Source of the DNA: Alphaproteobacteria bacterium
GTDB lineage: Bacteria > Pseudomonadota > Alphaproteobacteria > Bin95
Length of the DNA stretch: 35,886 nt
Direction of reading: 5' to 3'
Assembly (NCBI GenBank): GCA_022825195.1
Contig: JAJDYL010000061.1
Coordinates: forward strand, 1 to 35,886
Shown: one piece after another, positions 17,328 to 25,112 of the stretch
Layout of the letters: each line of letters begins with the position of its first letter
Numbering within the stretch: position 1 is the first letter of the stretch
Position numbers and translations under genes: made by a program
Notes under the pieces: model-generated
What the model was told of the DNA's origin: nothing
Database searches by the model: none
The model's input: only the letters and a program-made list of their open reading frames with translations

Positions 17328-18086
17328 TCAATCGTCCGGTTCGGCCAGCATGTCGGCGAGGCGGCCGAGCGCGTTGAGGGCGGGTGGGAAGCCGGCATAG
17401 GGGGCAGTCTGGGCGATGGCGGCCGCGATTTCGGCCGGCGTGAGACCCATGGCGCGGGCCGAGGCCGCGAATTTCGCCAGCGTGTCGTGCAGCCCCAGCA
17501 CGGCCATGCTCGCCAGCGCCACGATCATGCGCCGCCGGTGCGAGAGGCCGGGCCTGTGCCAGATGACGCCGTAGCCGTAGAGGATCGCGATGCGGTAGAG
17601 GCCGGCGGAGCCCGCATTGCCGGGCGCGGCATAGCCGGTTTCGGCGCGCTCGCCGTGCAGCTTGTGCATCGTGGCGCGGCCGTCCGCCTCCAGCGCCGCG
17701 AGGTCGCGCGCGTCCTCCTCCTCCCGGTCGGGATGGCCCAGCTGCGCATTCAGCGTGTTCAGCGCATGCGCCGCCATCGTCAGCCCGCCATAAAGGCCGC
17801 ACTGCACGAAAACCTCCCGGATTTCCCGCGCCTCCAGCCTGGCCGCGACCGCCGGCCGGATATGTTCGGCAATGGCCCCCTGCCGGTCCTTCTGCGCGAG
17901 CGCCGAGAGCACCGCCACCATGCGGTCGGCGGGCGGCAGCGCCGGGTCCGCCAGCAGCGAGCCGAAGCCCGCTTCCAGCGCAAAGGCGTCCAGCCCCGGC
18001 GCGCCCTTCGGCACCGGCAGGCCGAACTCCTTCGCAAGCCGCGCCCCGGCCTCGCGAAGTTCCGTGCGGTCGTTGGATTCGGTCAT
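17328..18086 (-). CDS. Double carboxymuconolactone decarboxylase-like (AhpD fold) protein
   Basis: 252 residues with two alpha-helical CMD-type repeats. The first covers about 35-115 (PADRMVAVLSALAQKD ... EIREVFVQCGLYGGLTMAAHALN). The second covers about 165-245 (YRIAILYGYGVIWHRPGLSHRRRMIVALASMAVLG ... TPAEIAAAIAQTAPYAGFPPALNAL). There is no CxxC as in AhpD, so a peroxidase-reductase role is unlikely; a decarboxylase or lactonase-type role is open. Tandem CMD proteins occur in aromatic catabolism, but no such pathway is seen here. A strong ribosome site (GGAGGAGAAA) precedes the ATG. Confidence 0.82.
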   Translation of the reverse strand: MTESNDRTELREAGARLAKEFGLPVPKGAPGLDAFALEAGFGSLLADPALPPADRMVAVLSALAQKDRQGAIAEHIRPAVAARLEAREIREVFVQCGLYGGLTMAAHALNTLNAQLGHPDREEEDARDLAALEADGRATMHKLHGERAETGYAAPGNAGSAGLYRIAILYGYGVIWHRPGLSHRRRMIVALASMAVLGLHDTLAKFAASARAMGLTPAEIAAAIAQTAPYAGFPPALNALGRLADMLAEPDD

Positions 18087-18150
18087 GGCGGTTTCTCCTC
18101 CGGAATCCCGGACGGCGTCTTCGATTGCAGGAAGCCGGGTTCGAGCAGGG

Positions 18151-18381
18151 CTATTCCGCCGGGGCCTCCGCCCGTTCGTCCGGGGCGGCGTTGCGGCCCA
18201 GGATATAATTTTCGATGAACCCCAGCTTGCCTTCCATTCGCGCCTGGCCCTTTTCGACGGCGATCAGGCGGTCCTCAAGCCGGTCCATGCGCTTGTCGGT
18301 CCTCTGCTGCCCGGCCAGCATCAACCCGGCCAGAGCGATTCCGACGCCGAGGATTGCAACCAGTTCGGAACTGATGTCCAT
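18151..18381 (-). CDS. Small membrane-anchored coiled-coil protein
   Basis: 76 residues. One N-terminal membrane segment (SSELVAILGVGIALAGLMLAG, about 4-24) is followed by a charged helical coiled coil with LEDRLIAVEKGQARMEGKLGFIENYI, ending in an acidic tail. It is paralogous to the protein at 21804-22133, with which it shares SPELIAILGVGIALAGL-type membrane sequence and the REGK..I/L-ending helix. The function is unknown; a scaffold or oligomeric membrane anchor is a reasonable guess. The ATG has GAGGGACGG upstream. It lies 64 bp after the CMD gene start, on the same strand. The next 159 bp upstream (18382-18540) show nothing clear. Confidence 0.72.
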   Translation of the reverse strand: MDISSELVAILGVGIALAGLMLAGQQRTDKRMDRLEDRLIAVEKGQARMEGKLGFIENYILGRNAAPDERAEAPAE

Positions 18382-18540
18382 GCCCGTCCCTCACAGCGGC
18401 TCCCGACAGAGCCCCGGATACGCTTCGGCCGGACCGTAGCAGCACGGCAATTCGTTGTCATCCGTTGCCCTGCAAGGAAAGGGTCGCGATCCGTCACGGC
18501 GTTCTGTTCCATTCGACATAGAGGCACAGCAGGAGCAGAG

Positions 18541-18894
18541 TCACTCCCGTCGCCGCTTGCGGTTGCGTTGCCTGCGGCCGCGCGCCTTGGTCACAGGATA
18601 GCAGGTAATGAGTTTGTCATCGACGATGACCGCTTTCCAACCGACAAGACCCTCGGCAAGCTGGATTTCCCGCTTCAGGTCGGATACGGCCTCTAAGAAC
18701 CCCTTGCGTTTGAGATGCTCTATATCGCGCTTCAAGGACGATATGTACCGCTTCTTGTCCTTCTTAGTGAACATCCGCGCATCGTGCGAATACCGAGAGG
18801 CTTCGTCGAGCAGGATGCGGAGCTTGCTGTTGTGCAATCCGCGCTGCTGAGTCCGAACTTCGGCATGGCGGGACATCTTCATTCCAGTCTTCAT
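18541..18894 (-). CDS. DUF4258-like small protein, possible toxin (low-GC islet)
   Basis: 117 residues, highly basic. The N-terminal MSRHAEVRTQQRGL and the later VIVDDKLITCYP pattern recall DUF4258 (a RelE-like fold found in toxin-antitoxin and solitary genes). The middle is a Lys/Arg-rich helical stretch and the tail is an Arg/Lys cluster (RGRRQRNRKRRR) that could bind nucleic acid. The ATG at 18894 follows GGGAG seven bases upstream; 18882 is also possible. Base composition is clearly lower in GC than its neighbours, suggesting acquisition. No partner antitoxin ORF is evident next to it. The family call is weak; that it is a gene is more secure. Confidence 0.6.
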   Translation of the reverse strand: MKTGMKMSRHAEVRTQQRGLHNSKLRILLDEASRYSHDARMFTKKDKKRYISSLKRDIEHLKRKGFLEAVSDLKREIQLAEGLVGWKAVIVDDKLITCYPVTKARGRRQRNRKRRRE

Positions 18895-18932
18895 GTTTGG
18901 TCTCCCTTCGCTTAATGTCGTGAGCACCGGAT

Positions 18933-21674
18933 CTATACCCTGCTTTCCCCCACAAAGCCGCTGACGATCCGGCAAGCCTCCGCCAGCCCGACGCGCTCCA
19001 GTGCGACGCCCTCGGGGTAGGCGGCGGCGAGGCGCGACGGCATTCTCGGGTCGAGCAGCACGAACACGCCCTTGTCGTCGCGGCGGCGCACGAGCCGGCC
19101 GTAGGCCTGCCGCAGGCGCAGGCGGGTCAGCATGTCGTCATAGCGCCAGCCGCCGAAATGCGCGCGCCGCGCCCTGTGCAGGATGGTCGGGCGCGGCCAG
19201 GGCACGCGGTCGAATGCGATCAGGCGGAGTGCGCGACCCGGCACGTCCACGCCGTCGCGCACCGCATCCGTGCCGAGCAGGCAGGAATCGGGCTCGGCGC
19301 GGAAGATCTCGATGAGCGTCGCGACATCCATCCGGTCCACATGCTGGGCCAGCAGCGGGATGCCGGCGGCGTCCAGCGGTTCCGCCAGGCGCTCATGCAC
19401 GGCGCGCAGCCGCGCAACGGCCGTGAACAGCCCGAGCGCGCCGCCGCCCGCCGCCAGGAAGAGGCTCCGGCAGGCCGCCGCCACCTGCTCGAGCGAGTCC
19501 CGGCGCACGTCCGTCACCACCAGCGCCCGCGTCTGCCCCGGATAGTCGAAGGGCGAGGGCGCCGCCGCGCGGATCGCGGGGGCGGAGAGGTGGCGCGCGC
19601 CGGTGCGCATCTCCGCCGCCTGCCAGGCTTCCTCGGGCTCGCGCGCGCCGTCGCGGAGCGTTGCCGAGGTGACGAGCAGGCCGTGGGCGGGCTCCGCCAC
19701 CTCGGCCGCGAAGGGCGCGGTCGGGTCGATCCAGCGCCGGTGCATGCCGACATCGCGTTCGCGGCCCTGTGCGCGTTCCAACTCGAACCAGTCCACGAAC
19801 GCTTCCGGCGGCTCGGCGTCGAGCGCCTCCAGCATGGCCGCCCAGGCCGCAAGCTGCATCTCGGCCCGGCGGTGGAGCACCCGCGCCAGCGCCTCGATGC
19901 GGATGCGCGTGCGGCTGTCCAGGTCTTCGGCCTCGTCGTCCAGCCGCGTCAGCAGCGCGCGCCGCAGCACGCCGAGCGGCTTGCGCAGCGCCTCCAGCGC
20001 GCCGCCCAGGGCATGGGCCGCCTCGATCAGCCCCTCCACCGGCGGCCGGCATTCGCACTCGATGCCGTAAGCGCCGTTTGCGCGCCCGGCCGCCCGCGCC
20101 AGCACCTGCTGGCGGACGATGGCGAGAAAGCGTTCCGCGGCCCCGCGCGCCGCGCCGGCGGCGAGGCGGCCGAGCCATCCCTCCGCAGGCAGCACGGCAG
20201 CCGCCCGCCCGGCCTCCGCGAGCGCTTCGGCCGCCTCGCCCCCGTCCGGCACAAGGTCCTCGGCGCGGCGCTTCAGCCCCCTTGCGCGCGAGCCGCCGCC
20301 TTCCGCCCCCAGCAGCCAGCGGCGCAGCTCCGCCGTCTCCAGCCCCGACAGCTCGGCCGAGAAGGCGCTGTCGGCGGCGTCGAACAGGTGGTGGCCCTCG
20401 TCGAACACATAACGGGTCGGCAGCCAGGAATCGTCGAGCCCGCCCAGCGCCGCCTGCACCATGACGAGCGCATGGTTGGCGATGACGAGGTCCGCGCGGC
20501 GCGCGCGCCTGACGCCGCGCTCGATGAAGCAGCGCTGGTAGTGGCCGCAGGCGGAATAGAGGCACTCGCCCCGCCGGTCGCCGAGCCCGCGTATGCGCGC
20601 CGCCCCTTCCAGCTCCGGGAGCCAGGAGGGAAAGTCGCCGCCCGTCATGTCGCCGTCGCGGGTCGCGTCCGCCCAGCGCGCGGCCAGCGCCAGCGGCACG
20701 GTCTCGTTCGGCGTCAGCCGGGCCGTCCGCACCGCTTCCTCCAGGTTGAGCAGGCAGAGATAGTTCTCCCGGCCCTTGCGCAGCACGACGCGGCGGCGCT
20801 TGGCGGCCGGGTCGGGGATCAGCCGGTCGAGTTCGCCGTCGATCTGGTGCTGGAGGTTGCGGGTGTAGGTCGAGACCCAGACGGGCGCCTCGTTCGCCTC
20901 CGCCCAGAGGCTCGCCGGCGCAAGGTAGCCCAGCGTCTTGCCGACCCCGGTGCCGGCCTCGGCCACCACCATATGCGGCTCGCCGGCCCGTTCGCGCGGC
21001 TGGAAGGCGCCCGCAGCGGCCGATGCGTAGTCCGCCTGGCCGGGCCGGTCCTCGGCGTCCGGTCCCAGCATGTCCGCGAGCCGGCGGCGGGCCTCCTCAG
21101 GCTCGACCGGGTGGTTGGACGGCTGCGGCTCCGGCGCGAATTCGGCCCAGGGCGGCAACCGGTCCCAGACGGCGAAGCCGGCGCCGCCGGCCGGCCGGCG
21201 CTCCGATACGCCGAGCGCCGCCAGCACGAACGGCCCCCAGAGCCAGCCGGCCTCCGCGGCATCGCTCGCAAGGTCGGCCGCCGCGCCTTGCGCGTCCTCC
21301 ATGCGGGCGAGCTCGGCCAGCAGTGCCCGCGCGGCGCCGAACAGCGTTTCCGCCGCGCGCTCCAGCGAAGCCGGGCGGGGCAGGCCGGCGGCGTCGGCGA
21401 GGCCGTTGGGCGTGGGCAGGCAGAATTGCGCCGGGCGCACGAAGGCGAACAGCTCCAGCAGGTCGTAGCTGCGGAAGGGCCGGGCCTCCGCGTCCAGCCG
21501 CCGGGAGGTCGCCGGTCCGTGAACGGCAAGCGGCGGGCGGCCGCGTGCGCGCACCGCCGCCTCCGTGGGCGCAAGTGCTTCGACCACGCCGTCCGGCTCC
21601 AGCCAGACGGCCCGGGCCGGGCTCGCGACCAGGGCCGGCGCGCGCGGCATGACGATGCTTCTCTCCGACGCCAT
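18933..21674 (-). CDS. ATP-dependent helicase, DinG/XPD type with Fe-S cysteines
   Basis: 913 residues. Superfamily 2 helicase that unwinds DNA 5'-3' and acts in repair. Walker A is AEAGTGVGKT (238-247). The Walker B-type box is DEGH (425-428, VFDEGHHLFD). Four cysteines placed as in XPD/DinG for a [4Fe-4S] cluster are Cys307, Cys371, Cys376 and Cys382. The C-terminal helicase half includes LLVTSATLRDG, GLFTAV and QAYGRLVRRRDDKGVFVLLDPR. An N-terminal region of about 200 residues without clear motifs precedes it. The chosen ATG (21674) is where the protein sequence becomes coherent; the open frame to 22184 is shadow of the opposite-strand repeat gene. Confidence 0.88.
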   Translation of the reverse strand: MASERSIVMPRAPALVASPARAVWLEPDGVVEALAPTEAAVRARGRPPLAVHGPATSRRLDAEARPFRSYDLLELFAFVRPAQFCLPTPNGLADAAGLPRPASLERAAETLFGAARALLAELARMEDAQGAAADLASDAAEAGWLWGPFVLAALGVSERRPAGGAGFAVWDRLPPWAEFAPEPQPSNHPVEPEEARRRLADMLGPDAEDRPGQADYASAAAGAFQPRERAGEPHMVVAEAGTGVGKTLGYLAPASLWAEANEAPVWVSTYTRNLQHQIDGELDRLIPDPAAKRRRVVLRKGRENYLCLLNLEEAVRTARLTPNETVPLALAARWADATRDGDMTGGDFPSWLPELEGAARIRGLGDRRGECLYSACGHYQRCFIERGVRRARRADLVIANHALVMVQAALGGLDDSWLPTRYVFDEGHHLFDAADSAFSAELSGLETAELRRWLLGAEGGGSRARGLKRRAEDLVPDGGEAAEALAEAGRAAAVLPAEGWLGRLAAGAARGAAERFLAIVRQQVLARAAGRANGAYGIECECRPPVEGLIEAAHALGGALEALRKPLGVLRRALLTRLDDEAEDLDSRTRIRIEALARVLHRRAEMQLAAWAAMLEALDAEPPEAFVDWFELERAQGRERDVGMHRRWIDPTAPFAAEVAEPAHGLLVTSATLRDGAREPEEAWQAAEMRTGARHLSAPAIRAAAPSPFDYPGQTRALVVTDVRRDSLEQVAAACRSLFLAAGGGALGLFTAVARLRAVHERLAEPLDAAGIPLLAQHVDRMDVATLIEIFRAEPDSCLLGTDAVRDGVDVPGRALRLIAFDRVPWPRPTILHRARRAHFGGWRYDDMLTRLRLRQAYGRLVRRRDDKGVFVLLDPRMPSRLAAAYPEGVALERVGLAEACRIVSGFVGESRV

Positions 21675-21803
21675 GCCTGCGGTTGTAGAGCGGTTCCGCG
21701 AAAGAGCGAAACGGGCCGGTGGCGCAATTCCCTTGCATGCCGGCCGCCGACGGCGCATCTTCCTCCCGGACAACAGCACTGCGCCAGCGGGGAGACCCGG
21801 CTC

Positions 21804-22133
21804 TTGAGCCCCGAACTCATCGCCATACTGGGCGTCGGCATTGCTCTCGCCGGCCTGCTCCTGCGGCTGAACGCGCGCATCGACCGCGTGGAGAGCAGTC
21901 TGAGCGCGCGCATCGACCGTGTGGAGAGCAGTCTGAACGCACGCATCGACGGTGTGGGGAGCAGTCTGAACGCGCGCATCGACGGTGCGGAGAGCGGTCT
22001 GAGCGCGTGCATCGACGGCATCCAGGCGGAGCTGCGGGAAGTGCGGGACCGGCTTGCCCGGCTCGAAGGCAAAGTCGATATCCTGCGCGACTACATCATG
22101 CGCCGCAACGACCCCGCCCCCGCCGCCGAATAA
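21804..22133 (+). CDS. Membrane-anchored coiled-coil protein with five 11-residue repeats
   Basis: 109 residues. TTG start, with GGGGAGA eight bases upstream; the frame and the shared start with the 18151-18381 paralog support it. A membrane segment (ELIAILGVGIALAGLLL) is followed by five near-identical 11-residue units (for example LNARIDRVESS), then LREVRDRLARLEGKVDILRDYIMRRN and a Pro/Ala/Glu tail. Hydrophobic residues at unit positions 1, 5 and 8 fit a hendecad coiled coil, a right-handed or straight rod. Function unknown; possibly a membrane-tethered spacer or oligomeriser. It lies 33 bp upstream of lysK on the same strand and divergent from the helicase. Confidence 0.72.
   Translation: MSPELIAILGVGIALAGLLLRLNARIDRVESSLSARIDRVESSLNARIDGVGSSLNARIDGAESGLSACIDGIQAELREVRDRLARLEGKVDILRDYIMRRNDPAPAAE
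21867..22031 (+). repeat. 33-bp tandem repeat array, 5 units, in frame
   Basis: Units start at 21867, 21900, 21933, 21966 and 21999. Each encodes L-N/S-A-R/C-I-D-x-V/A/I-x-x-x. The first two differ at only a few bases; the last is most diverged. No spacers exist, so this is not CRISPR. The array is a hot spot for slippage or unequal exchange, giving rods of varied length. The single-unit paralog at 18151-18381 lacks the array. Confidence 0.9.
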
Positions 22134-22165
22134 CGGACACGCCCTTGTCCGGCACGCCTCCGCAG

Positions 22166-23737
22166 ATGGCCGACGGTGCTGCAAGCTCCGCCCGCGCCTG
22201 GCCGTTCGAGGAAGCGCGCAAGCTGCTGGCGCGCCTTGGCGGGGGCGTGCCTGACAAGGGCTATGCGCTGTTCGAGACGGGCTACGGCCCCTCCGGCCTG
22301 CCGCATATCGGCACCTTCGGCGAGGTGGCGCGCACAGCCATGGTGCGCCGCGCCTTCGCCGAGCTCTCCGACATGCCCACCCGGCTGTTCGCCTTCTCCG
22401 ACGACATGGACGGCCTGCGCCGCGCGCCCGACAATGTGCCGAACCGCGAGGCGCTGAAGGCCCATCTCGGCAAGCCGCTCACTTCCGTGCCCGACCCCTT
22501 CGGCACGCATGAGAGCTTCGGCGCGCACAACAATGCCCGGCTCCGCGCGTTCCTGGACCGGTTCGGCTTCGACTACGAATTCGTGAGCGCGACCGAGTGC
22601 TACCGCTCCGGCCGGTTCGACGAGACGCTGCTCGGCGTGCTGCGGGCCTACGATGCGGTCATGGAGATCGTGCTGCCGACGCTCGGGCCGGAGCGCCGGG
22701 AGACCTACAGCCCCTTCCTGCCGGTCTGCCCGAAGACGGGCGTCGTGCTGCAGGCGCCGATCCTGCACCGCGACCCGGACGCCGGCACCGTCGTCTATGA
22801 GGACGAGAGCGGCCGGCGGGTCGAACAGCCGGTCACCGGCGGCGGGTGCAAGCTGCAATGGAAGGCCGACTGGGCGATGCGCTGGCAGGCGCTCGACGTG
22901 GATTACGAGATGTCCGGCAAGGACCTGATCGACTCGGTCCGGCTCTCCGGGCGCATCTGCCGGGCGCTCGGCGGCCGGCCGCCGGAGGGCTTCATCTACG
23001 AACTCTTCCTCGACGAGCGCGGCGAGAAGATCTCCAAGTCGAAGGGCAACGGCCTGTCCATCGAGGAATGGCTGACCTATGCGCCGGAGGAGAGCCTGGC
23101 GCTGTTCATGTTCCAGAAGCCGAAGGCGGCGAAGCGGCTCTATTTCGACGTCATCCCGCGCGCCGTGGACGACTACCGCGCCTTCCTCGCCCGCGCTGCC
23201 GGCGAAGAGGAGGAGAAGCGGCTGGAAAACCCGGCCTGGCACATCCACGGCGGCGCGCCGCCCGAGCCGGAGGAGGGCATTTCCTTCTCGCTGCTGCTCA
23301 ACCTGGCGGCGGCCAGCGACGCGCGGGACAAGGACACGCTCTGGGGCTTCATCTCGCGCTACGACCCGGGGACGTCGCCGGAAACGCGGCCGCAACTGGA
23401 CCGGCTGGCGGATTTCGCGGTTGCCTACTGCCGCGATTTCGTGGCCCCGCAGAAGGTCTGGCGCGACCCGGACGCGAAGGAAGCGGCAGCGCTGGCGGAG
23501 CTGGCCGACCGGCTGGCGGCGCTGCCGCGCGATGCGGACGGCGAGACCGTGCAGGCGGATGTTTACGCCGTCGGCAAGGCGCATGGCTTCGAGCCGCTCA
23601 GGACATGGTTCGCCGCGCTCTACGAAGTCCTGCTGGGGCGCAAGCAGGGGCCGCGCTTCGGCTCCTTCGCCGCGCTTTACGGGCTGGCCGAGACCGAGGC
23701 GATGATCCGGAGCGCGCTCGCCCGGACCGCCGTGTGA
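22166..23737 (+). CDS. lysK: Lysyl-tRNA synthetase, class I
   Basis: 523 residues. Charges tRNA-Lys with lysine in the cytoplasm. This is the class I (Rossmann) form, not the usual bacterial class II LysS/LysU. The HIGH-type motif is PHIGTFGE (46-53) and KMSKS is KISKSKGN (288-295). The family-typical ETGYGPSGLPH and a C-terminal alpha-helical cage region with YRAFLARAAGEEEE are present. The start ATG is used; a TTG at 22145 is possible, as neither has a strong ribosome site. Class I LysRS is typical of archaea, spirochaetes and alphaproteobacteria, supporting the lineage guess. No class II copy is visible here, which says nothing about the rest of the genome. Confidence 0.92.
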   Translation: MADGAASSARAWPFEEARKLLARLGGGVPDKGYALFETGYGPSGLPHIGTFGEVARTAMVRRAFAELSDMPTRLFAFSDDMDGLRRAPDNVPNREALKAHLGKPLTSVPDPFGTHESFGAHNNARLRAFLDRFGFDYEFVSATECYRSGRFDETLLGVLRAYDAVMEIVLPTLGPERRETYSPFLPVCPKTGVVLQAPILHRDPDAGTVVYEDESGRRVEQPVTGGGCKLQWKADWAMRWQALDVDYEMSGKDLIDSVRLSGRICRALGGRPPEGFIYELFLDERGEKISKSKGNGLSIEEWLTYAPEESLALFMFQKPKAAKRLYFDVIPRAVDDYRAFLARAAGEEEEKRLENPAWHIHGGAPPEPEEGISFSLLLNLAAASDARDKDTLWGFISRYDPGTSPETRPQLDRLADFAVAYCRDFVAPQKVWRDPDAKEAAALAELADRLAALPRDADGETVQADVYAVGKAHGFEPLRTWFAALYEVLLGRKQGPRFGSFAALYGLAETEAMIRSALARTAV

Positions 23738-23839
23738 GTCCCGCGCCTGCCGATCGGTGTCGCCGCCGGTTGCAGCCGGAAACCTCCTTCCCCGCCTGTC
23801 TGTTGAGTCACCGCGCCCCCCTTGTCGTCACCCTCGGCG

Positions 23840-24111
23840 TCCCATGAAAAATATCCTTGATATTTACTTTTTGTTCGGAACGGGGCTTGACTCTGACCGA
23901 TCCTGTAGTATGGTGTCAATAGAGGGAAGGGGCATCCGGAGCCGCTTCCCCCGGATCCGGAAAAACACCCGCAGAACCGACGGGAGAGGTGCGCCCTCCG
24001 CCTCGCGCGCGCAATCAGGCGCGCGAACCGCGCCGGCGCAAAGGCGCGCCCGCGCCCGCGCGCGATACGCGCGGCAAAGGGACCGCCCTCCCCGACCGGA
24101 AAGGAGACGAG
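23840..24111 (+). promoter_or_regulatory. Promoter plus long structured leader (copy B) for the amidase unit
   Basis: Operator-like palindrome AAATATC-CTT-GATATTT (23849-23865), then TTTTTGTTC, a -35 TTGACT (23887-23892) and a -10 candidate TATGGT (23909-23914, 16-bp spacer). A hairpin follows: stem 23925-23933/23941-23949, loop ATCCGGA. After it come about 160 bp of GC-rich leader and AAAGGAG just before the ATG at 24112. The same order and many identical blocks occur in the copy at 1-320. The hairpin stems differ in sequence yet both pair, which suggests an RNA structure kept by compensatory change. The 100 bp before this (23738-23839) show nothing clear. Confidence 0.6.
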
Positions 24112-24195
24112 ATGACCGCAACCGACCCCGCCCCGCACCGGCGGCGGCGCCGGCCGCGCAGCCCCGCTAAGACAGCCCCGCATGACAAAACATGA
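24112..24195 (+). CDS. 27-codon basic leader-like ORF, coupled to amidase
   Basis: 27 residues, with a run of five Arg (PHRRRRRPRSP). Its ATG is placed ideally after AAAGGAGACGAG. Its stop overlaps the amidase ATG (ATGA at 24192-24195), so ribosomes finishing here could start the amidase, which lacks its own good site. It could be a small leader peptide or the remnant of an older N-terminus of the amidase. I recognise no family. Confidence 0.45.
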   Translation: MTATDPAPHRRRRRPRSPAKTAPHDKT

Positions 24196-25106
24196 CATTT
24201 CATGACACATCGCCGGGGTCCCCTTCGACAGGCTCCGGACAGGCTCTCGACAAGCGGCCGGCGCCGTGGCCGGAGGGTTTCCGCACAGACGCACGCTCCC
24301 GCATCCCGCGCGGCAAGGGCCATGCGGTCTCGCGGGGCTGGACGAAGGCGACGGGCGGGCGGCCGATGGGCGTCACATGGCACTGGACGGCGACATACGA
24401 CCTTGCCGCCTGCGACCGCCTGCTCGGCGGCGCCGAGCCGGAGCGCAAGGGACAGGCCTCGGCCCATTACGCCGTCGGACGCAGCTTCGCCGAGGGCGTG
24501 TCGCGCTATGTCTCGCTCGCCAACCGCTCCTGGCATGCCGGCGTCGAGCAGAAGCTGCGCTGGGACGGCCGGCCCTCGACGGCCCGCACCAAGGGCGCGC
24601 GCGCCTGCATCGGCATCGAAACGGTGAATATCGGCTATGCGCGCGAGGGCGTGCCGGCGGGTCCGGACTGGATCGAGGCCGCGACGCCCGACGGCCGGCG
24701 CATCTTCAGGGTGGAGCCCTGGACGGAGGAGCAGATCGCCATGATGGCGGCGGTCGGCCGGGAGATCGCCGCCCGCTGGCCGGGGATCGGGCCGCGCGAC
24801 CATCACGGCCACCACGACCTCTGCCCGACCTGGAAGCAGGACGTGCTGGGCTTCCCCTTCGCCCGGGTGCTGCGCGCGATCTACGACGACCCGGAGATTC
24901 CGGACGTGTGGTCGGATGTCTGGATGCCGGAGGGCCGCCAGCGCGCGCTCGCCCGGCTCGGCTTCGCCCCGGGCCCCGTGGACGGCGTGTGGGGCCCGCG
25001 CTCCGACGCCGCGCTCCGCGCCCTCCAGGCCGCCGCCGGTCTCGAGGTCAACGGCTGGTGGACCACATGGGTCTGCTGGGCCGTCCACGACATGGAGGCG
25101 GGGTAG
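24192..25106 (+). CDS. N-acetylmuramoyl-L-alanine amidase with C-terminal peptidoglycan-binding domain
   Basis: 304 residues. Cleaves the amide between muramic acid and L-alanine in cell-wall peptides. The Amidase_2 domain lies at about 45-230: Zn ligand His64 in VTWHWTAT, SAHYAVGR, the Glu of IGIETVN and the HHGHHDLCPTWKQD cluster (204-217) with the second His ligand and catalytic Lys215. A PG_binding_1-type repeat lies at about 248-295 (LARLGFAPGPVDGVWGPRSDAALRALQAAAGL). No signal peptide is present, as in phage endolysins, so export is unexplained. Residues 8-20 come from a dispersed repeat (STGSGQAL). The start at 24192 rests on coupling to the small ORF upstream. Confidence 0.87.
   Translation: MTFHDTSPGSPSTGSGQALDKRPAPWPEGFRTDARSRIPRGKGHAVSRGWTKATGGRPMGVTWHWTATYDLAACDRLLGGAEPERKGQASAHYAVGRSFAEGVSRYVSLANRSWHAGVEQKLRWDGRPSTARTKGARACIGIETVNIGYAREGVPAGPDWIEAATPDGRRIFRVEPWTEEQIAMMAAVGREIAARWPGIGPRDHHGHHDLCPTWKQDVLGFPFARVLRAIYDDPEIPDVWSDVWMPEGRQRALARLGFAPGPVDGVWGPRSDAALRALQAAAGLEVNGWWTTWVCWAVHDMEAG
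24220..24255 (+). repeat. Dispersed short repeat encoding STGSGQAL inside the amidase N-terminus
   Basis: GACAGGCTC is present twice, at 24227-24235 and 24238-24246, with a partial third (GACAAGC at 24249). This 11-bp-period unit is a recurring intergenic repeat in many GC-rich genomes, by general knowledge. Here it is read as protein (STGSGQAL) before the amidase domain. It may be a later insertion that extended or shifted the N-terminus. Confidence 0.55.
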
Positions 25107-25112
25107 CGCTTC

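Noticed and set aside
21867..22031. CRISPR array
   Set aside because: The 33-bp units are contiguous with no spacers, keep the reading frame and code for a coiled coil.
19158..22133. 991-residue ORF antisense to the helicase
   Set aside because: Arg/His/Gly-rich composition typical of antisense frames in GC-rich genes; its last part is the real 109-residue gene.
21719..22165. Long N-terminal extension of LysRS (672 residues)
   Set aside because: It runs through the repeat gene in another frame; class I LysRS begins near 22166.
21675..22184. N-terminal extension of the helicase to 22184 (1083 residues)
   Set aside because: The added residues are the reverse-strand reading of the 33-bp repeat gene and have no helicase similarity; a fair ATG lies at 21674.
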